Below are positions 9,593 through 21,965 of a stretch of DNA of 64,000 nucleotides, in pieces. The DNA comes from Gorsachius magnificus (taxonomy: Eukaryota; Chordata; Aves; Pelecaniformes; Ardeidae). Position 1 is the first letter of the stretch. Every line of letters starts with the position of its first letter. The notes under the pieces were generated by a model. The model was not told where the DNA came from and did not search any database. It was given only the letters and a program-made list of their open reading frames with translations. The position numbers were made by a program, and so were the translations under genes. The stretch covers positions 65,424,599-65,488,598 of the forward strand of contig CM067084.1 of assembly GCA_034008185.1 (NCBI GenBank), in the 5' to 3' direction.

Positions 9593-12500
9593 GCTTGACC
9601 TATCTGAACAATAGGTGGGCAAATAGGTGGGTATAACAAAATTAATTATATTAAGCCAGAAGAGTACTGAAGTCAGTTTATTAAGATCAAGTGGCAAAGA
9701 TAAAATCAAGTTCTGTGTAGAACAGAACGTGTGGATGGATGTACTCAAAGATGATGGGCAACACCCTAGTAACTTCTTTTTGTACTAATGAGGCTAGAAA
9801 GCTTGACACAACCCATTAAAAGTAAACATCCTAAAATTAAGCGGAGCAGTCATCAGAATAAGGAATTAGAAATGTTTCCAATATGAATGTCTCTTTAACA
9901 AAAGTATAGTCATAAATGAGCAAAAACCTATCTTTGTGGCACTGGAGATTGAAACTCCCCAAAGGTTGTTGCAATTTACCAAGACTGATCTGTTTTTCCA
10001 CAACAAAGTCCTTAAATACCACACACCTATTTGTCATTTGCTATTTTTTCCTTTTTTTGCTGAAATAAATACCTGCTGATTTGGCTTCGCTTTGAAGCAA
10101 AAATTATACAATGAAAATATATTACAAGAGGGTTATTTTTCTGGTATGAGTCAGAGTCCCCCATCTCAAAACCTCAGCCACAGCAACCAGTCTGAAAGCT
10201 GAACCACGCAAACAACTGTATATTCAACTCCAATAAACCACTTAATAAATCTAAATTGCAAAAAAAGCATCAGCTGACTTTTAAGATAACACATTTTGAG
10301 GTGTTCGGAAGAGTCTGCCTCAAAGAACGACTGTTTTAAGCTCTTTGCAAACTCTCAAGAATGCAACGCATCGCATACACTCAAAAGTAATAACAGTTGT
10401 ATGTTGATTTTTCACAGGTCCTTTGCTCTTGATCATTCTTGTCTTTCACTCCCCACTTCCGCACACTGGGAAACCTTGTGGTCACCCAGTCCCCGCCTAC
10501 TAGTGCAAGAGCAGTTTCCCCACTTTTAGCTTCAAGACCTACCAGGTGCATGTTGCAGCTCTGAAAATATTCCCCTCTGGGAATATTTTAAGGCAATTGT
10601 TGTAGTAAGCTCTATCTTTCATCAGCTGCTAAAAGGTTTCCACTCTGTCCTCCACAGCATATTTACCTCCTTGGGAAGGACCCACCAGAAATAGTGTTAA
10701 GTGCAGATTTGTCTCTAGATTCCCAAACTGAGAGTGGCACATGGGACCATGTGGACCTTTGGGAATTCCCTTTCCAAAGCCTACAAAATATTGGTAGCCC
10801 TACAAGGGGGACTTCAGACAGCTTTATTAGTTCTGACAGTGTAGATGTGAGTACGCAGATGTCAAATGAGTGCTGGGGACAATCTGGTCTGCCCTGAGCA
10901 CCCCTCAGCTTGCCTGGTCCACAGCACAAGTCTCATGGGGAAACACATGAGGCATCCACTGCAGTCTGAGGCAGTGCATTATGCCGACATCTCAGATCAA
11001 GACCATGACCCTTAATAACTAGTGGTCATGCTCAGCTGCAGCAGTTTGATTTCTGCTAGGAGGTAGGGTTTAATCGCTGAATAAATTAGGACTCAGTGTT
11101 TTGACACAATGCCAAGAATGATGGGCCCTGTCTCTGGCTTCAGTGCAGTGCCTTTGCCTGCTCAGCTGCTACTTCAGGCACTGAAGCTTCTTTCACTGAC
11201 TGGTAATTTGTCTATAGCAAGATACTCTAAGATGTACAAGGGCTTAAAATGATACTCATCTGACCCTTGAAGGACTACAAGGCAGGAATAGCGAATCCTT
11301 CTTTCTTGGAAATTGCACTCCTCCAGGTCTGAGAATTATGTACATTTTGTTTCTTAAGAGAAAAATATTTTTTTTCTTTTAGCCAGAGAGAGCTCACTTA
11401 CTTCATAGACACTTAACACTATTGACATTTGGTAGGTCGCTGTTGGTGGAAGTATCAGAAAAGGTTAAGGAGGGAATTGGCGGTTGGAAGGATAACAAAA
11501 AGAGTTAGAAACAGTATTTATTAGTTCTCAGCAGCTCATTTTCTTAAGGGCCAGGAGAGTGAAAAGCCTCTGTAATTACTAACTACAAATGTCTACATTA
11601 TCCAGGGAATTGCAAATTCCCTTTAATTGTCAATAGCAGTTCAGATACTTGAGGTAGAGGAAGTAAAACAGAGGGAATAAGATCAGTCGTTACAGCGAGT
11701 TCTCACTCTCTCATCCTAAGGAGAAACAAGCTGCTGTGAACACAGGGGCAGTACAAGGACAATTTAGCTAAAAGCATGTTGTGGTACCAAGCTCATTCAA
11801 AAAATTATGAAAAAGCACCACAGGTTTCTACAGAGCACATTATAATTCACCTATGTATAACCAAGTGTTTTGGTCCATAGAATAAGTATATGGGCTCACC
11901 AGGCAAAATTTCATGTTTGCAGTGTATTTATCTTCCTTGAAAATCCCTTTTCCACACACAATTAAGTCATACTGCTGCCATTTGCTTTCTGCCCCTTGTA
12001 AACTGCTTGGCAGACAAAATCCCAGCTATGAACTAATAACACATCTTCAAGGCCTTAGCAAACCAAAAAACATGTAACTACTGAAATGAAGTGTTCTGCC
12101 TCAGGAAGGTATCCTGCACTTAGAAAGGTATATTACATTTTTCACATGAAAAAACAACAAACTGAAGCATCTCTGAGCTGAGTCTTGTGGGAAAGCTAGG
12201 AGTTAACATCAGCCACTAAAAACAGGCTATAAATGTAGTTATGCTTGTTACCAGTACTGGGAATTTTATTACAATATTCATTAACCATTGCATCTATCAG
12301 AGAACTTCTATCTACTTAACTCATGGCACCCTGGAAAAGATTTCCTGAGGATAATTAAAACCTGAAATCCTGGGGGGATTAACATCAGCAAATCCCAGCC
12401 CCCTGGGTCTAAGGAATTGGTCTGAAGATTCACAGATGTCCTTTACATAGTCACTAGTGTTTCAGATTGCCAGTTTCATGTACCATCAAAAATGGCCAGT

Positions 12501-13911
12501 ACAGCCTTTTGTCAAAGTGAACAAAAGCAAAGTGCATTAGGAGCATGGCCAGGCCAGGTAGGGAAGCATTTGACACCTTTGTTTTGCTTCTGAAACGGCT
12601 TTGCCTTCCCCTGGCATCCAGTCATTGCCCAGGTCATCAGGGCAAGATTTAGTGTGCGTCCTTTATTTCTGTAGGGCTCTTTCACTCACTCACCCCCATA
12701 TATATATATACACGCAAAGAAAGGGAGGGTGTGAGAAAATTCCAGATAGTAGTAGGAAAAATGTGTGACAAACATTTTTAGAGGAAGCAGGAATAAATGA
12801 AGATTCCATACCAGGAATATAGTAAAAGCTGGGGGACTAATAGACAGGCTTTTTGGTCTAGGAAAACAGAATACCACTGCTAGGATACATATGTACTTTT
12901 TTCATTTAAAAGAATCATGTGCCAGTCATATTTTTTCACTGATGGCAACTACTGGTATGGGGCAGGGTGGGCAGCTTGCAGCATAAGTTAAGTAAGAGGA
13001 GGATGTTCCTAGACACAGATAAACTGACAGAAAGTCATTTTAAATTTCTACTGCCACAAAATGACCAGGTAAGCAGGATTCCCTCCACAGTCCTACTTTG
13101 AACACAAATTTAGCTAAAGTAAATTCATGGGATTATGGAGATACTGACATAGTATTCTTGAGAACACTCAAGTTTTCTCCAGTTCTGGAAAAAAAGGTTC
13201 ACAAAATGGGAATTATTAGGTCTTATATGTTTTGGGTTTTTTTCCCAAAGCAGATGTGTTAGAGCCCTAAAAAGTAGCACTGCTCCTACAAGTAGCACCT
13301 ACAAGTAACACTGCTCAAACAAGAATGTAAGAAGACAAAATGCCATCATAACTTCTAAGTAATTAATGATATGCACAATCATGTGAGGGAATAAAATTTA
13401 AAAATACATGAAAACTAAAGAATCTACCATGACATACACAGGATACTCACAAGGAAACATGAATCCTGATATGGTGGCTTTTTATATATCTTGTTTTTAT
13501 TAAAGCTTTCACAGGCACTACAGTTACTAGACTAGAAAGCAATTATTAATACATTAACAATTTGTCATACAGAATTGTAAGATGCTTCATAAAAAATTTA
13601 TGTTGCAATTCACACATTTTATGTTTGCCAAAATCCTTGGGTTATAGGTCAGCACACAAAAAATGAATCCCCCAAAAGACAGTGTCCATTAGGTGTAGTT
13701 AGGATAATCCAGTGAGGATCTCATACTGCCTAGTTCATATACTGCCTGTCATTTGTACTTGAAAAAGAAAGGTGAAGAGTGAGATCATTTGATTTTCCAT
13801 GCCATTTTCCTGTATTCTCTCCACCAGGCTGCCGAAATTCAATGTATGTTGAGGATTCATTAAGTATATGATATGCAGTATTATAACACATAAGCAGCAT
13901 TTTTTGCAAGA
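9593..13911. other. Non-coding stretch
   Basis: No credible exon or repeat end. Small items: a perfect hairpin at 10564-10589 (separate entry), a short TA run at 12698-12710, and partial direct repeats of AGTARCACTGCTC at 13273 and 13304. Confidence 0.55.
10564..10589. repeat. Perfect 11-bp inverted repeat with 4-nt loop
   Basis: AAAATATTCCC, the loop CTCT, then GGGAATATTTT. All eleven pairs match. Function unknown. Confidence 0.85.
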
Positions 13912-14328
13912 TGTGGAGAGCAGCCAAGATGAGCAGGGGACTGGAGCACATGGCGTACATGGAGAAGCTGAAGGTGGGTTTGTTCAGCCTGAAGAAGAGG
14001 GGACTGAGGGGGATCCTTATCGCTCTCTACCTCATGGGTGGTTATAGGGAAGACAGAGCCAAACTCTCCTTGGAGAAGCACAGTGGAAGAATGAGAAGCA
14101 ACATACGCAAGTCACAGTTCTACAAGGGAAAAAAAAAATATCTCCCAATGAGCAAAGATGAACCCTGGAACAGATTGTCCAGAGAGGTGGTCTCTCTCCT
14201 TGGAGACATCTAAAACTCTTCTGGATATGGCTCCAGGCAACCTGGTCTAACTGCAAAGACCTTCTTTGAGCATGGGATTGGACCAGATGACCTCTGAGGT
14301 CATATTCTGCAATGCCATGATAACTATG
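13912..14328 (+). mobile_element. CR1 LINE 3' fragment
   Basis: A sense-strand CR1 end. It contains the coding-end phrases GGGACTGGAGCACATGG, TTTGTTCAGCCTGAAGAAGAG and TGGAACAGATTGTCCAGAGAG, the 3' region GATTGGACCAGATGACCTC, and a worn tail of the ATTCTGCAATGCCATGATAACTATG type. CR1 copies are usually 5' truncated, as here. The frame at 13911-14213 is a remnant of the ORF2 C-terminus with many substitutions. Confidence 0.85.
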
Positions 14329-17300
14329 CAACCTAGAGAGGTACAGAGCCATTTGCATAACAGCAGCAATTTTAGAGGAGGTCACCACAGCAAGAATATA
14401 TGAGAGTAAAATGACTGAGTTTAAAAGACACTAAAAAATAGCCTTGTTCATATCTCTTGAAGTATTTAAAAAACAAAAGGGATTCTGAAATTCTGATTTA
14501 CAAATGAGTCACATTTCTGAAAAATACATAAAGTACAAAAATAGTTCAAACACTGATAATCCTGATTTCTCTGGAACATAAAGTACGAGCAGAATTCCCA
14601 GCTGGTTAAGGTAGCAAACATGGGGGTGGAGAGAAACACTAATTATATATTAGCTCAGTTAAACTAATTCATGTGGGACTGCATCACATGAATTGATGAA
14701 ATAAATGTTAGTATATGAAATGGTGGAAGAACTAGTAAACATGTAATCATTGTAAACCCATCTCTGTGATAGGTAGCCTGGATTTGTAAATGCTACAGTA
14801 AAAGAGACCTGTCCAACCTACATATAGCCTACAATTTGTTTTCAACAGTAATTAAACTGACAGTAAAATCAGCAAAAAAAGAGTGTAAACATCAATTGCA
14901 AACAGAAAGCAGTCCCTAGGAACTTCCTGGAAAAGTAAAGTAGTGAAAACTCTGGGGGACAAAACATAGTTTAGTTATACAGAAAGACAAATTAAGTCAA
15001 TAGAATTGAGGTGTTTGATTATACCAAACAAAAAATAACTTTTAGAAGATAAAGATATTCTGCTCCAAATTTTTAGCTGGTGTAAATCTGAAAGCTCTAG
15101 CAAAGTCAGGGATAGATCATGGCTAGGGACCCAAACTTCAAGACGGTATTTTTTTGAAGAAAGTAAGGTATGGCTCATACCCCTCCTTTCACTTTGAATG
15201 GTGTTTTGTTCTTCAGACAGTCTTCGTAATTCCAACAAATTACTTGCAAGACAAAATAATATTCAAAGAGCTGAAACATAAAGGTTTAGAAGAAATTAAC
15301 AAAAGTGAGCAAACTCAATAGAGGAACATCAGCTTTTGTGCCCATAAACAAAGCTGCTGCTCCTCTACATCCCTGAGGTCTAAAGAGCGTGCTACACACA
15401 CTGTATATCATTCAAAAGCTGTTAACACATTACTTTCACCTGGGAAGACAAACACATGTTTCTGCATCTTTGATAAACGCCCTATTTCAGTAAATTAAAT
15501 CAGAGCATATTGTCATAAACAGGTACTTTTAGGATAGGGAAGATGCATTACTATGAAAAAGTGCTTGTGTACATTGCCTATGTGATTATGCTTAATTTAT
15601 ATATGCCCTCTGAGAGTGGCTTTAGTCATTTATTTCAGAGTGTATTTACATAAAACACAAGTGATCTCATCAGGGTCTGCAGGTTAACACTGAGGATATC
15701 AGCCAGCCTTGGTATTCAAAGTGAAGTTTGTTCTCTCCTCCACAGTTGTCCCTCTGTGACACTGCATAAATAACAGACCTGTAGTTTTTGAGGGCCCCAC
15801 ACAGAGATTTTATGATAATCTTCTGAATCCGATGAATGTTTGATTGTGTAATTTATGGTTTAGCTAGAATGTCTTTTAGAAAGACCTCACATCCTGATTT
15901 TGAGACTCTGGTTAATGGAGATTACCTGACTTTTTTATTAGATGATCCAACACTCAGTCATCTTCAGCTTAAGAAAAAGAAATCTACATTTAAATAGGAA
16001 CTGAGTGCCAGCCTTTGAAGTCATTCATTCCATTGCTCTGGGCTGCCTTTTCCACCTGCTGTATTTTGTTCACTTGGCCCAGATTGAACCAACACATTGC
16101 CTGCAAGCAAAATTCATCCTGAGTGATTCTTCCATCTCACCCACGATTACTTTTTTCACCAAGAAAATTGCTCTCGTGCAGGTCCTTGCGCAGGGCCAGT
16201 GGAAACCATGCTGCTACCTCATCCAAAGCAAAGGCAAGGCAGGGAGCAGATTTTTGCCTACGTAGGACTTAGAGTGTCTCCTGTGTCTCAGGGGTGGGGA
16301 AAAGCATCCCAGCTTGCCCGCCTCCACCTTTCTGACTGAAGGCACAGAGGCATGTGGCATACGGAGGAGTGACATGCCATTGCACCACCAGCACCCACGG
16401 AGATTTGGAGAGGACCATCCCTGCATCAAGGGTTATCACCACGTCCAAGCACATCGTGAAGAAAGGAGCATCTCCTGTACAGGCAGTGTGCATGTGAGAG
16501 CTGGAGGAGGACGGGGAAGGTGTGCTTCCTCCATGGGGCCAGCCTCAGCTGTGCCATGTGGCTGGTGCTGCTGCCACCATGTCCTCCAGCGGGGAGGGCC
16601 CAGACTCACACCTGGACTGCCACATTTACATCACAGCCTTTCTGGGAAGGGAGTCTTCCTTTACCACCACTGCACAGTCCCTATTGCAGTGTCTTTCAGA
16701 TAACAGGTATAGCACAGTGTCACTCAAAGAGAAGAAAAAGTGCTGGTGCTCACTTGCAAGTGGAATAAATTGTTATATTTCTTCTCCTAGCTTGCCGCAA
16801 CTGAAATTCCCACTCTGTTTTTTCTGCCAGTTTCTGAGGTGTTTATTTAGGGAAAAACATTTAGATGGCTTAGATGGGTAGGAATCTTCCCACCCTAAGC
16901 ACAATACTTTCAATTATTTACTTCCTTATCTAGATCTTTTTCCCTTTATTACTCAGGTAAATGTCAAACAGCAGTCTTGGCCTGCGTACAGCAGATAATG
17001 CATGTTGACTCCACTTCTAACAAATTAATGACGTATCTTTGGTAAGACACCATTTTCTGAATATTCATTTTTCTCAGAGGGATTGGATTCTTTCTGCTGA
17101 TTTCAGCAGCCTGTGTTCTCAACCACCACTATCATCATCTAGTAAACATGACATCCTGAAGCGAGGGTACAACAAATTCTAACAGAATTATGGCAATACC
17201 CAATTGACTAAAAGAAACTCAGGGAGATACTTGATATGACAAAACATTTTAAATGTGAGTAAATTAGGACCTTAGCATGGCTGCTGCCAATGAAGAAAAA

Positions 17301-17531
17301 CGGCATGTCTAAATAGCTGTAGAAAAACAGTGGGTGGGAGGAGGGAGAGCTTCACAAGTCATAATTAATTTAGTGAACTATATCACAAACAGTACTGTAA
17401 TTCTGTAACAGATCTGAAATGGAGAAAAAGGTAACATGTAAAAATCTTCTTAATGAGCATTTAAAAACAGAGTCCCCAAAGCAAGAACTGAATCAACAAG
17501 GACAAGTCTCACTGAGCCAAATCTTATTGAC
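14329..17531. other. Non-coding stretch with a GC-richer, frame-dense block
   Basis: 14329-15960 shows nothing recognisable. From about 16005 to 16880 the GC content rises and several overlapping frames of 70-129 codons are open on both strands. None resembles a known family. There is no consistent splice-flanked exon, and the block has few CpGs. It is most likely unannotated repeat or chance, with an exon not excluded. Confidence 0.45.
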
Positions 17532-18118
17532 TGCTGTGGTTTAACCTCAGCCGGCAAACAGGCACCGCACAGCCGCTTGCTCACTCCCCCACCAGAAGGA
17601 TGGGGGGAAGAGAGTTGGAAGACTAAACATGAAAAAACTTGTGGGTTGAGACAAGAACAGTTTAACAATTGAAATAATAATAATAATAAGGATGTAACAA
17701 AAAGGAAAATACCAGAGAGAGATGAATAAAACCCACGAAAGGCAAGTGATGTAAATGAAAACCATAACTCACCGCCAACTGACCGATGCCCAGCCAGTCC
17801 CTGAGCAGCAGCCCCCCAGCCAACCTTCTCCTTTGTTTATTGCAGAGCATGACATCCTGTGGTGTGGGATATCCCTTGGGTCAGTTGGGGTCAGCTGTCC
17901 CGGCTGTGCCCCCTCCCAGCTTCGTGTGCCCCCCTCAGCTTCCCCACTGGTGGGGTGGGGTGAGGAGCAGCAAACGCCTTGACTCTGTGTAAGCCCTGCT
18001 CAGCAGTAACTAACACATCCCTGTGCTATCAACGCTGTTTCCAGCACAAATCCAAAACATAGCCCCATACTAGCTACTGTAAGGAAAATCAACTCTATCC
18101 CAGCCAAAAAACAGCACA
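17532..18118 (-). repeat. Solo LTR of the ERV-L-like family
   Basis: On the + strand it reads from TGCTGTGGTTTAACC to AACTCTATCCCAGCC and ACAGCACA, which is the reverse of the LTR at 797-1425. Internal landmarks match: GCCGCTTGCTCACTCCC, an AAT microsatellite at about 17670-17690, CTCACCGCCAACTGACCGATGCCCAGCC, and the TAGCTACTGTAAGGAAAATC end block. No internal retroviral sequence is attached on either side, so this is a solo LTR left by recombination. The flanking five bases are TTGAC (17527-17531) and CTGAC (18119-18123), a 4-of-5 match that fits a worn target-site duplication. At the TATA position the - strand reads CAATAAACAAAG. Confidence 0.85.
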
Positions 18119-20354
18119 CTGACACCTTGCTATCTCCTAAATTGAGGTGACAAGCGGTGTGGCCCAGGGAGAAGAGCAAGGCATGAGCTGATGAAACAGG
18201 GGAGATGTACTCAGATAGGAGTACAGCCACCATGTTCTAATCTCTCCTGCTGAGCATCTTGGCTGTATTCCCCTTGGACTTGCACAGGCTGCCCTAATTC
18301 ACAGCCTGTTCAAATGCCGCATTTAATGCTTCTTTTGCCTTTGATTTTCAGGAGTTTATATTAGTTCATAAGTCTATGATGGGTTATTTACCTAAGTGAA
18401 GAGGTATTTAGGTGCTTTGCAACACAGATACATGGTTTAAAGAATTTTCCAAAGCACTTACACAGGTAATTGCCATCTCTGCTAGTAAGCATGAAACTTT
18501 TCAGTATCTTGAGATGTATGCATTTCTTTAAAAATCTGGACTATATGCCTGCTAAGGTCATTTAACACCACTCATGGTGAGCTCTGTTTGAGGAATTAAG
18601 CCTCAAATGGGCTGTATTTTTATAGCTGCAATACTAAGGAACTGGATGTAATACTGAAATAGAGATGCTAATGAACCTCCTGGTGATAAATCTTTTAGGC
18701 CAGCTGGTCAGTTAGTCTCACTTTGAGTTGTTCTGCAGATTCAGTAACCTTTCCAAACTAATACAAACAGGACATATTTTGAAGATAGACATATCCTCAC
18801 CGTGACAGTATTAATCCTGCAAACCTTGCAGCCTACCACACCAGAGCAACCATAAATGGAAACCCCACCCAGGCAAAAGTAAGCCTGAATCCTCTTCAGA
18901 GAATAAGCCTAAAACTCAGTTCATGCCCACTCCCCAGGTACTGATGCTGAAAATGATTGTCTCCTAGTACAAGGAAAAGTCTGGTAAACCAAATTGGCAG
19001 TGAAATAGTTCAGGGAATTGGAGCCATTAGTTACTAGACCACTGATTCAAACCCCCATGAAGATTCAGCAGAATGAAAGAATTAGTAACTTTATCTCAAA
19101 AGTTGGTTTTGACTGCAGTTGTTTACCAAAGCAAACCTTCAAAGGCAAATATCGGAGTGCTTCACGTTTTTCTAATCACTTATAAAAATTATTTATTATT
19201 TTGATTTCTATTTCAAATGCTTAAGAATGCTCATTATGAAGAGAAATATAGCTCAGCAGGATCCTCACACAATATGTTGATTACAATTCTATGGTATTTA
19301 TTTAAGACCGAGAGAAATGTCCCTGGTGTAATGCCAGTATCTTTCACTACTGTCTACAATCAGCACAGTGTCTGCATAACTGCAGAGGTTAAAAAGGCTA
19401 AATTTGGGTACATTTACTTGCTTCTTTAATTATAGAGAAATATAAGGAAATTTTTCCCGGGAATTTGGGTTTTTCATATGCCAAATTTTGTATTAATTTA
19501 ATTAAAAAAAAAAAAAAAAAATTAAATATTACATGTGAAGGTACTTAGAAGTATTCATATTTATAATTAACAATAATCTGAAATAAAAAGAGGCGTATGA
19601 AAACCCAGACCTATTACTGTAATAAGATTGTCTTCCTATAAGATCCTGCTTTCTCTTATTAAATTATTCATATAAAAGCTTATAATTAAATATTACAATA
19701 TTTAATATGATCAGCAACTTACGAGCTTTACTTTGGTACCTTCTTCTTACATCCGTTTTGTTCTGACTGATACAATACATGTCTCGTAAGGCAAGTAACT
19801 GAATTTTTTCAACATTACGAGTTACAGTTCTCTGTTCTATTCATAATCTGGTAATTAAATAGTTTTTGCATGGTTAAGCTGTTGTGACAGTTCATCACCT
19901 CTGTATTTTTTTAATTTTTTTTTTAATGATCTCTGTTATGGAGAGATTTGTGGGGTTTTAGAGGGAAAACTGATTTAAATATTTGCAAATCTGTTTTTGA
20001 ATAAAAAGCAACTTTTGACAATATTTTTAATTTTCATATTCATAAAATAATCACAGACTTTACTTGAGTGAGATCTAAGAGACATTCCAGATTTCAGAAT
20101 GTCATAACATAAGTTAAAGTGTAATGAATTTCAGTAGATTGATGTGAATCTGATTTTCAGAAATTTTGAGTCCCAAGTCATACCAGTTCAAGTTAATAGA
20201 ATAAAATATACTCAAGAATTAAAAATTTTCCCTTAAGGAAACCTTTAATTCTCTAAAAAAAAATCAATCTTTATGCAGATGTGCATTTTTAAATGAACAC
20301 CAAAAGAACTTGATAAATTGAACAAATTCTGTTAGCTAATGTGCAGCATGGACT
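18119..20354. other. AT-rich non-coding stretch
   Basis: No exon or repeat end recognised. It holds a 10-bp palindrome, TTCCCGGGAA, at 19454-19463 and a long A run at about 19503-19520 in strongly AT-rich DNA. Confidence 0.55.
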
Positions 20355-21965
20355 TAGAATCACAGAATCACAGAACCATAGAATGTTTTGGGTTGGAAGG
20401 GACCCCTAGAGGTCATCTAGTCCAACCCCCCTGCACTGAGCAGGGACACCGCTAACCAGATCAGGTTGCTCAGAGCCCCGTCCAACCTGGCCTTGAATGT
20501 TCCCAGGGATGGGGCCTCCACTACCTCTCAGGGCAACCTGTTCCAGTGTTTTACCACCCTCAGAGTAAAGAATTTCTTCCTTATATCCAGTCTAAACCTA
20601 CCCTGGTTTAGTTTAAAACCATTACCCCTTGTCCTGTCACAGCTGGCCCTACTACAAAGATTTTCCCCATCTTTCCTATAGGCCCCCTTTAGGTACTGAA
20701 AGGCCGCAATCAGGTCTCCCCGCAGCCTTCTTTTCTCCAGGCTGAACAAGCCCAACTCCCTCAGCCTAGCCTCATAGGAGAGGTGCTCCAGCCCTCGGAT
20801 CATTTTAGCAGCCCTCCTCTGGACCCGCTCCAACAGTTCCATGTCCTTCTTGTGCTGAGGGCTCCAGAGCTGGACGCAGTACTCCAGGTGAAGTCTCACC
20901 AGAGCAGAGTAGAGGGGCAGAATCACCTCCCTTGACCTGCTGGCCACGCTTCTCCCTATGCAGCCCAGAGTACAGTTGGCCTTCTGGGCTGCCAGCGCAC
21001 ATTGCCGGCTCATGTCCAGCTTTTCATCCATCAGCACCCCCAAGTCCCTCTCGGCAGGGCTGTTCTCAATCCTTTCTTCCCCCAGCCTGTATTGATACCG
21101 GGGGTTACCCTGACCCAGGTGTATGACCTTGCACTTGGCCTTGTTGAAGCTCATGAGGTTCACACAGGCCCACCTCTCCAGCCTGTCCAGGTCTCTCTGG
21201 ATGACATCCCATCCTTCTGGTGTGTCAACTGCATCACTCAGTTTGGTGTCATCCACAAACTTGCTGAGGGTGCATTCGATCTCACTGTCTAAGACATTGA
21301 TGAATATATTAAACAGCACGGGTCCCAGTACGGACCCCTGAGGGACAGCACTCGTCACCGGTCTGCATCCGGACGTCGAGCCATTGACCACTACCCTCTG
21401 GATGCAACCATCCAGCCAGTTCCTTATCCACCGAAGAGTCCACCCATCAAATCCATAGCTCTCCAATTTAGACAGAAGGATTGTGGGGGACCGTGTCAAA
21501 GGCTTTGCAGAAGTCCAGATAGATGACAACCATTGGTTTTCCTTTGTCCACTGTTGTTGTCACACCATCGTAGAAAGTCACTACGTTCGTCAGGCAGGAC
21601 TTGCCCTTGGTGAAGCCATGCTGGCTATCTTGAATTATCTCCCTGGCCTCCATGTGCCTTAGCATAGCTTCTAGGAGGATCTGTTCCGTGATCTTCCCAG
21701 GCACAGAGGTGAGGCTGACAGGTCGGTAGTTCCCAGGGTCTTCCTTTCTACCTTTTTTGAAAATGGGCACAATGTTTCCCTTCTTCCAGTCACCAGGGAC
21801 TTCACCTGACTGCCATGAATTTTCAAATATCATGGAGAGTGGCTTGGCGACTACATCGGCCAATTCCCTCAGGACTCTGGGATGCATCTCATCAGGTCCC
21901 ATGGACTTATGTGCGTTCAGGTTCCTCAGGTGGTCGCGAACCTGATCTTCTCCTACAGCAGGAGG
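20355..21965 (-). mobile_element. CR1 LINE, 5'-truncated, 1.6 kb
   Basis: A non-LTR retrotransposon inserted on the - strand. Its 3' end is at about 20355, where the + strand shows tandem AGAATCAC/AGAACCAT octamers, the CR1 3' terminal repeat, followed by the conserved GGGTTGGAAGGGACC block. ORF2 reads back to about 21965, where homology stops inside the RT domain; the endonuclease and ORF1 are absent. It is clearly younger than the other CR1 pieces, because long reading frames survive. It is not mobile: it is 5' truncated and its ORF2 is frameshifted and stopped. Confidence 0.93.
20528..21963 (-). pseudogene. CR1 ORF2 reverse transcriptase, frameshifted
   Basis: This is the reverse transcriptase part of CR1 ORF2, which copies element RNA by target-primed reverse transcription. 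The upstream frame (21902-21468, open further to about 21963) carries [37 protein letters not shown] and the catalytic [14 protein letters not shown] block. Two bases are missing just after that block, near 21483, and reading resumes in another frame (21529-20528). There PQGSVLGP is at residues 63-70 of that frame and the catalytic Phe-Val-Asp-Asp at 91-94, then the thumb and the C-terminal repeats ending HWNRLP. A TGA at the next codon, where CR1 normally has Arg, cuts off the last roughly 25-30 codons before the 3' UTR. The TGA may be a decayed CGA. Confidence 0.92.

Noticed and set aside
9120..9748. Long Pro/Gly/Ser-rich frames on both strands
   Set aside because: They fall inside a GC-rich LTR where stops are rare; the repeat explains them.
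19020..19080. tRNA-like GATTCAAACC box B word
   Set aside because: No box A or cloverleaf stems around it.
19503..19520. A run as a retrocopy poly(A) tail
   Set aside because: No gene-like sequence upstream and no target-site duplication seen; the surroundings are AT-rich low complexity.
20932..21945. Several + strand frames opposite the CR1 ORF2
   Set aside because: Shadows of the LINE reverse transcriptase on the other strand.
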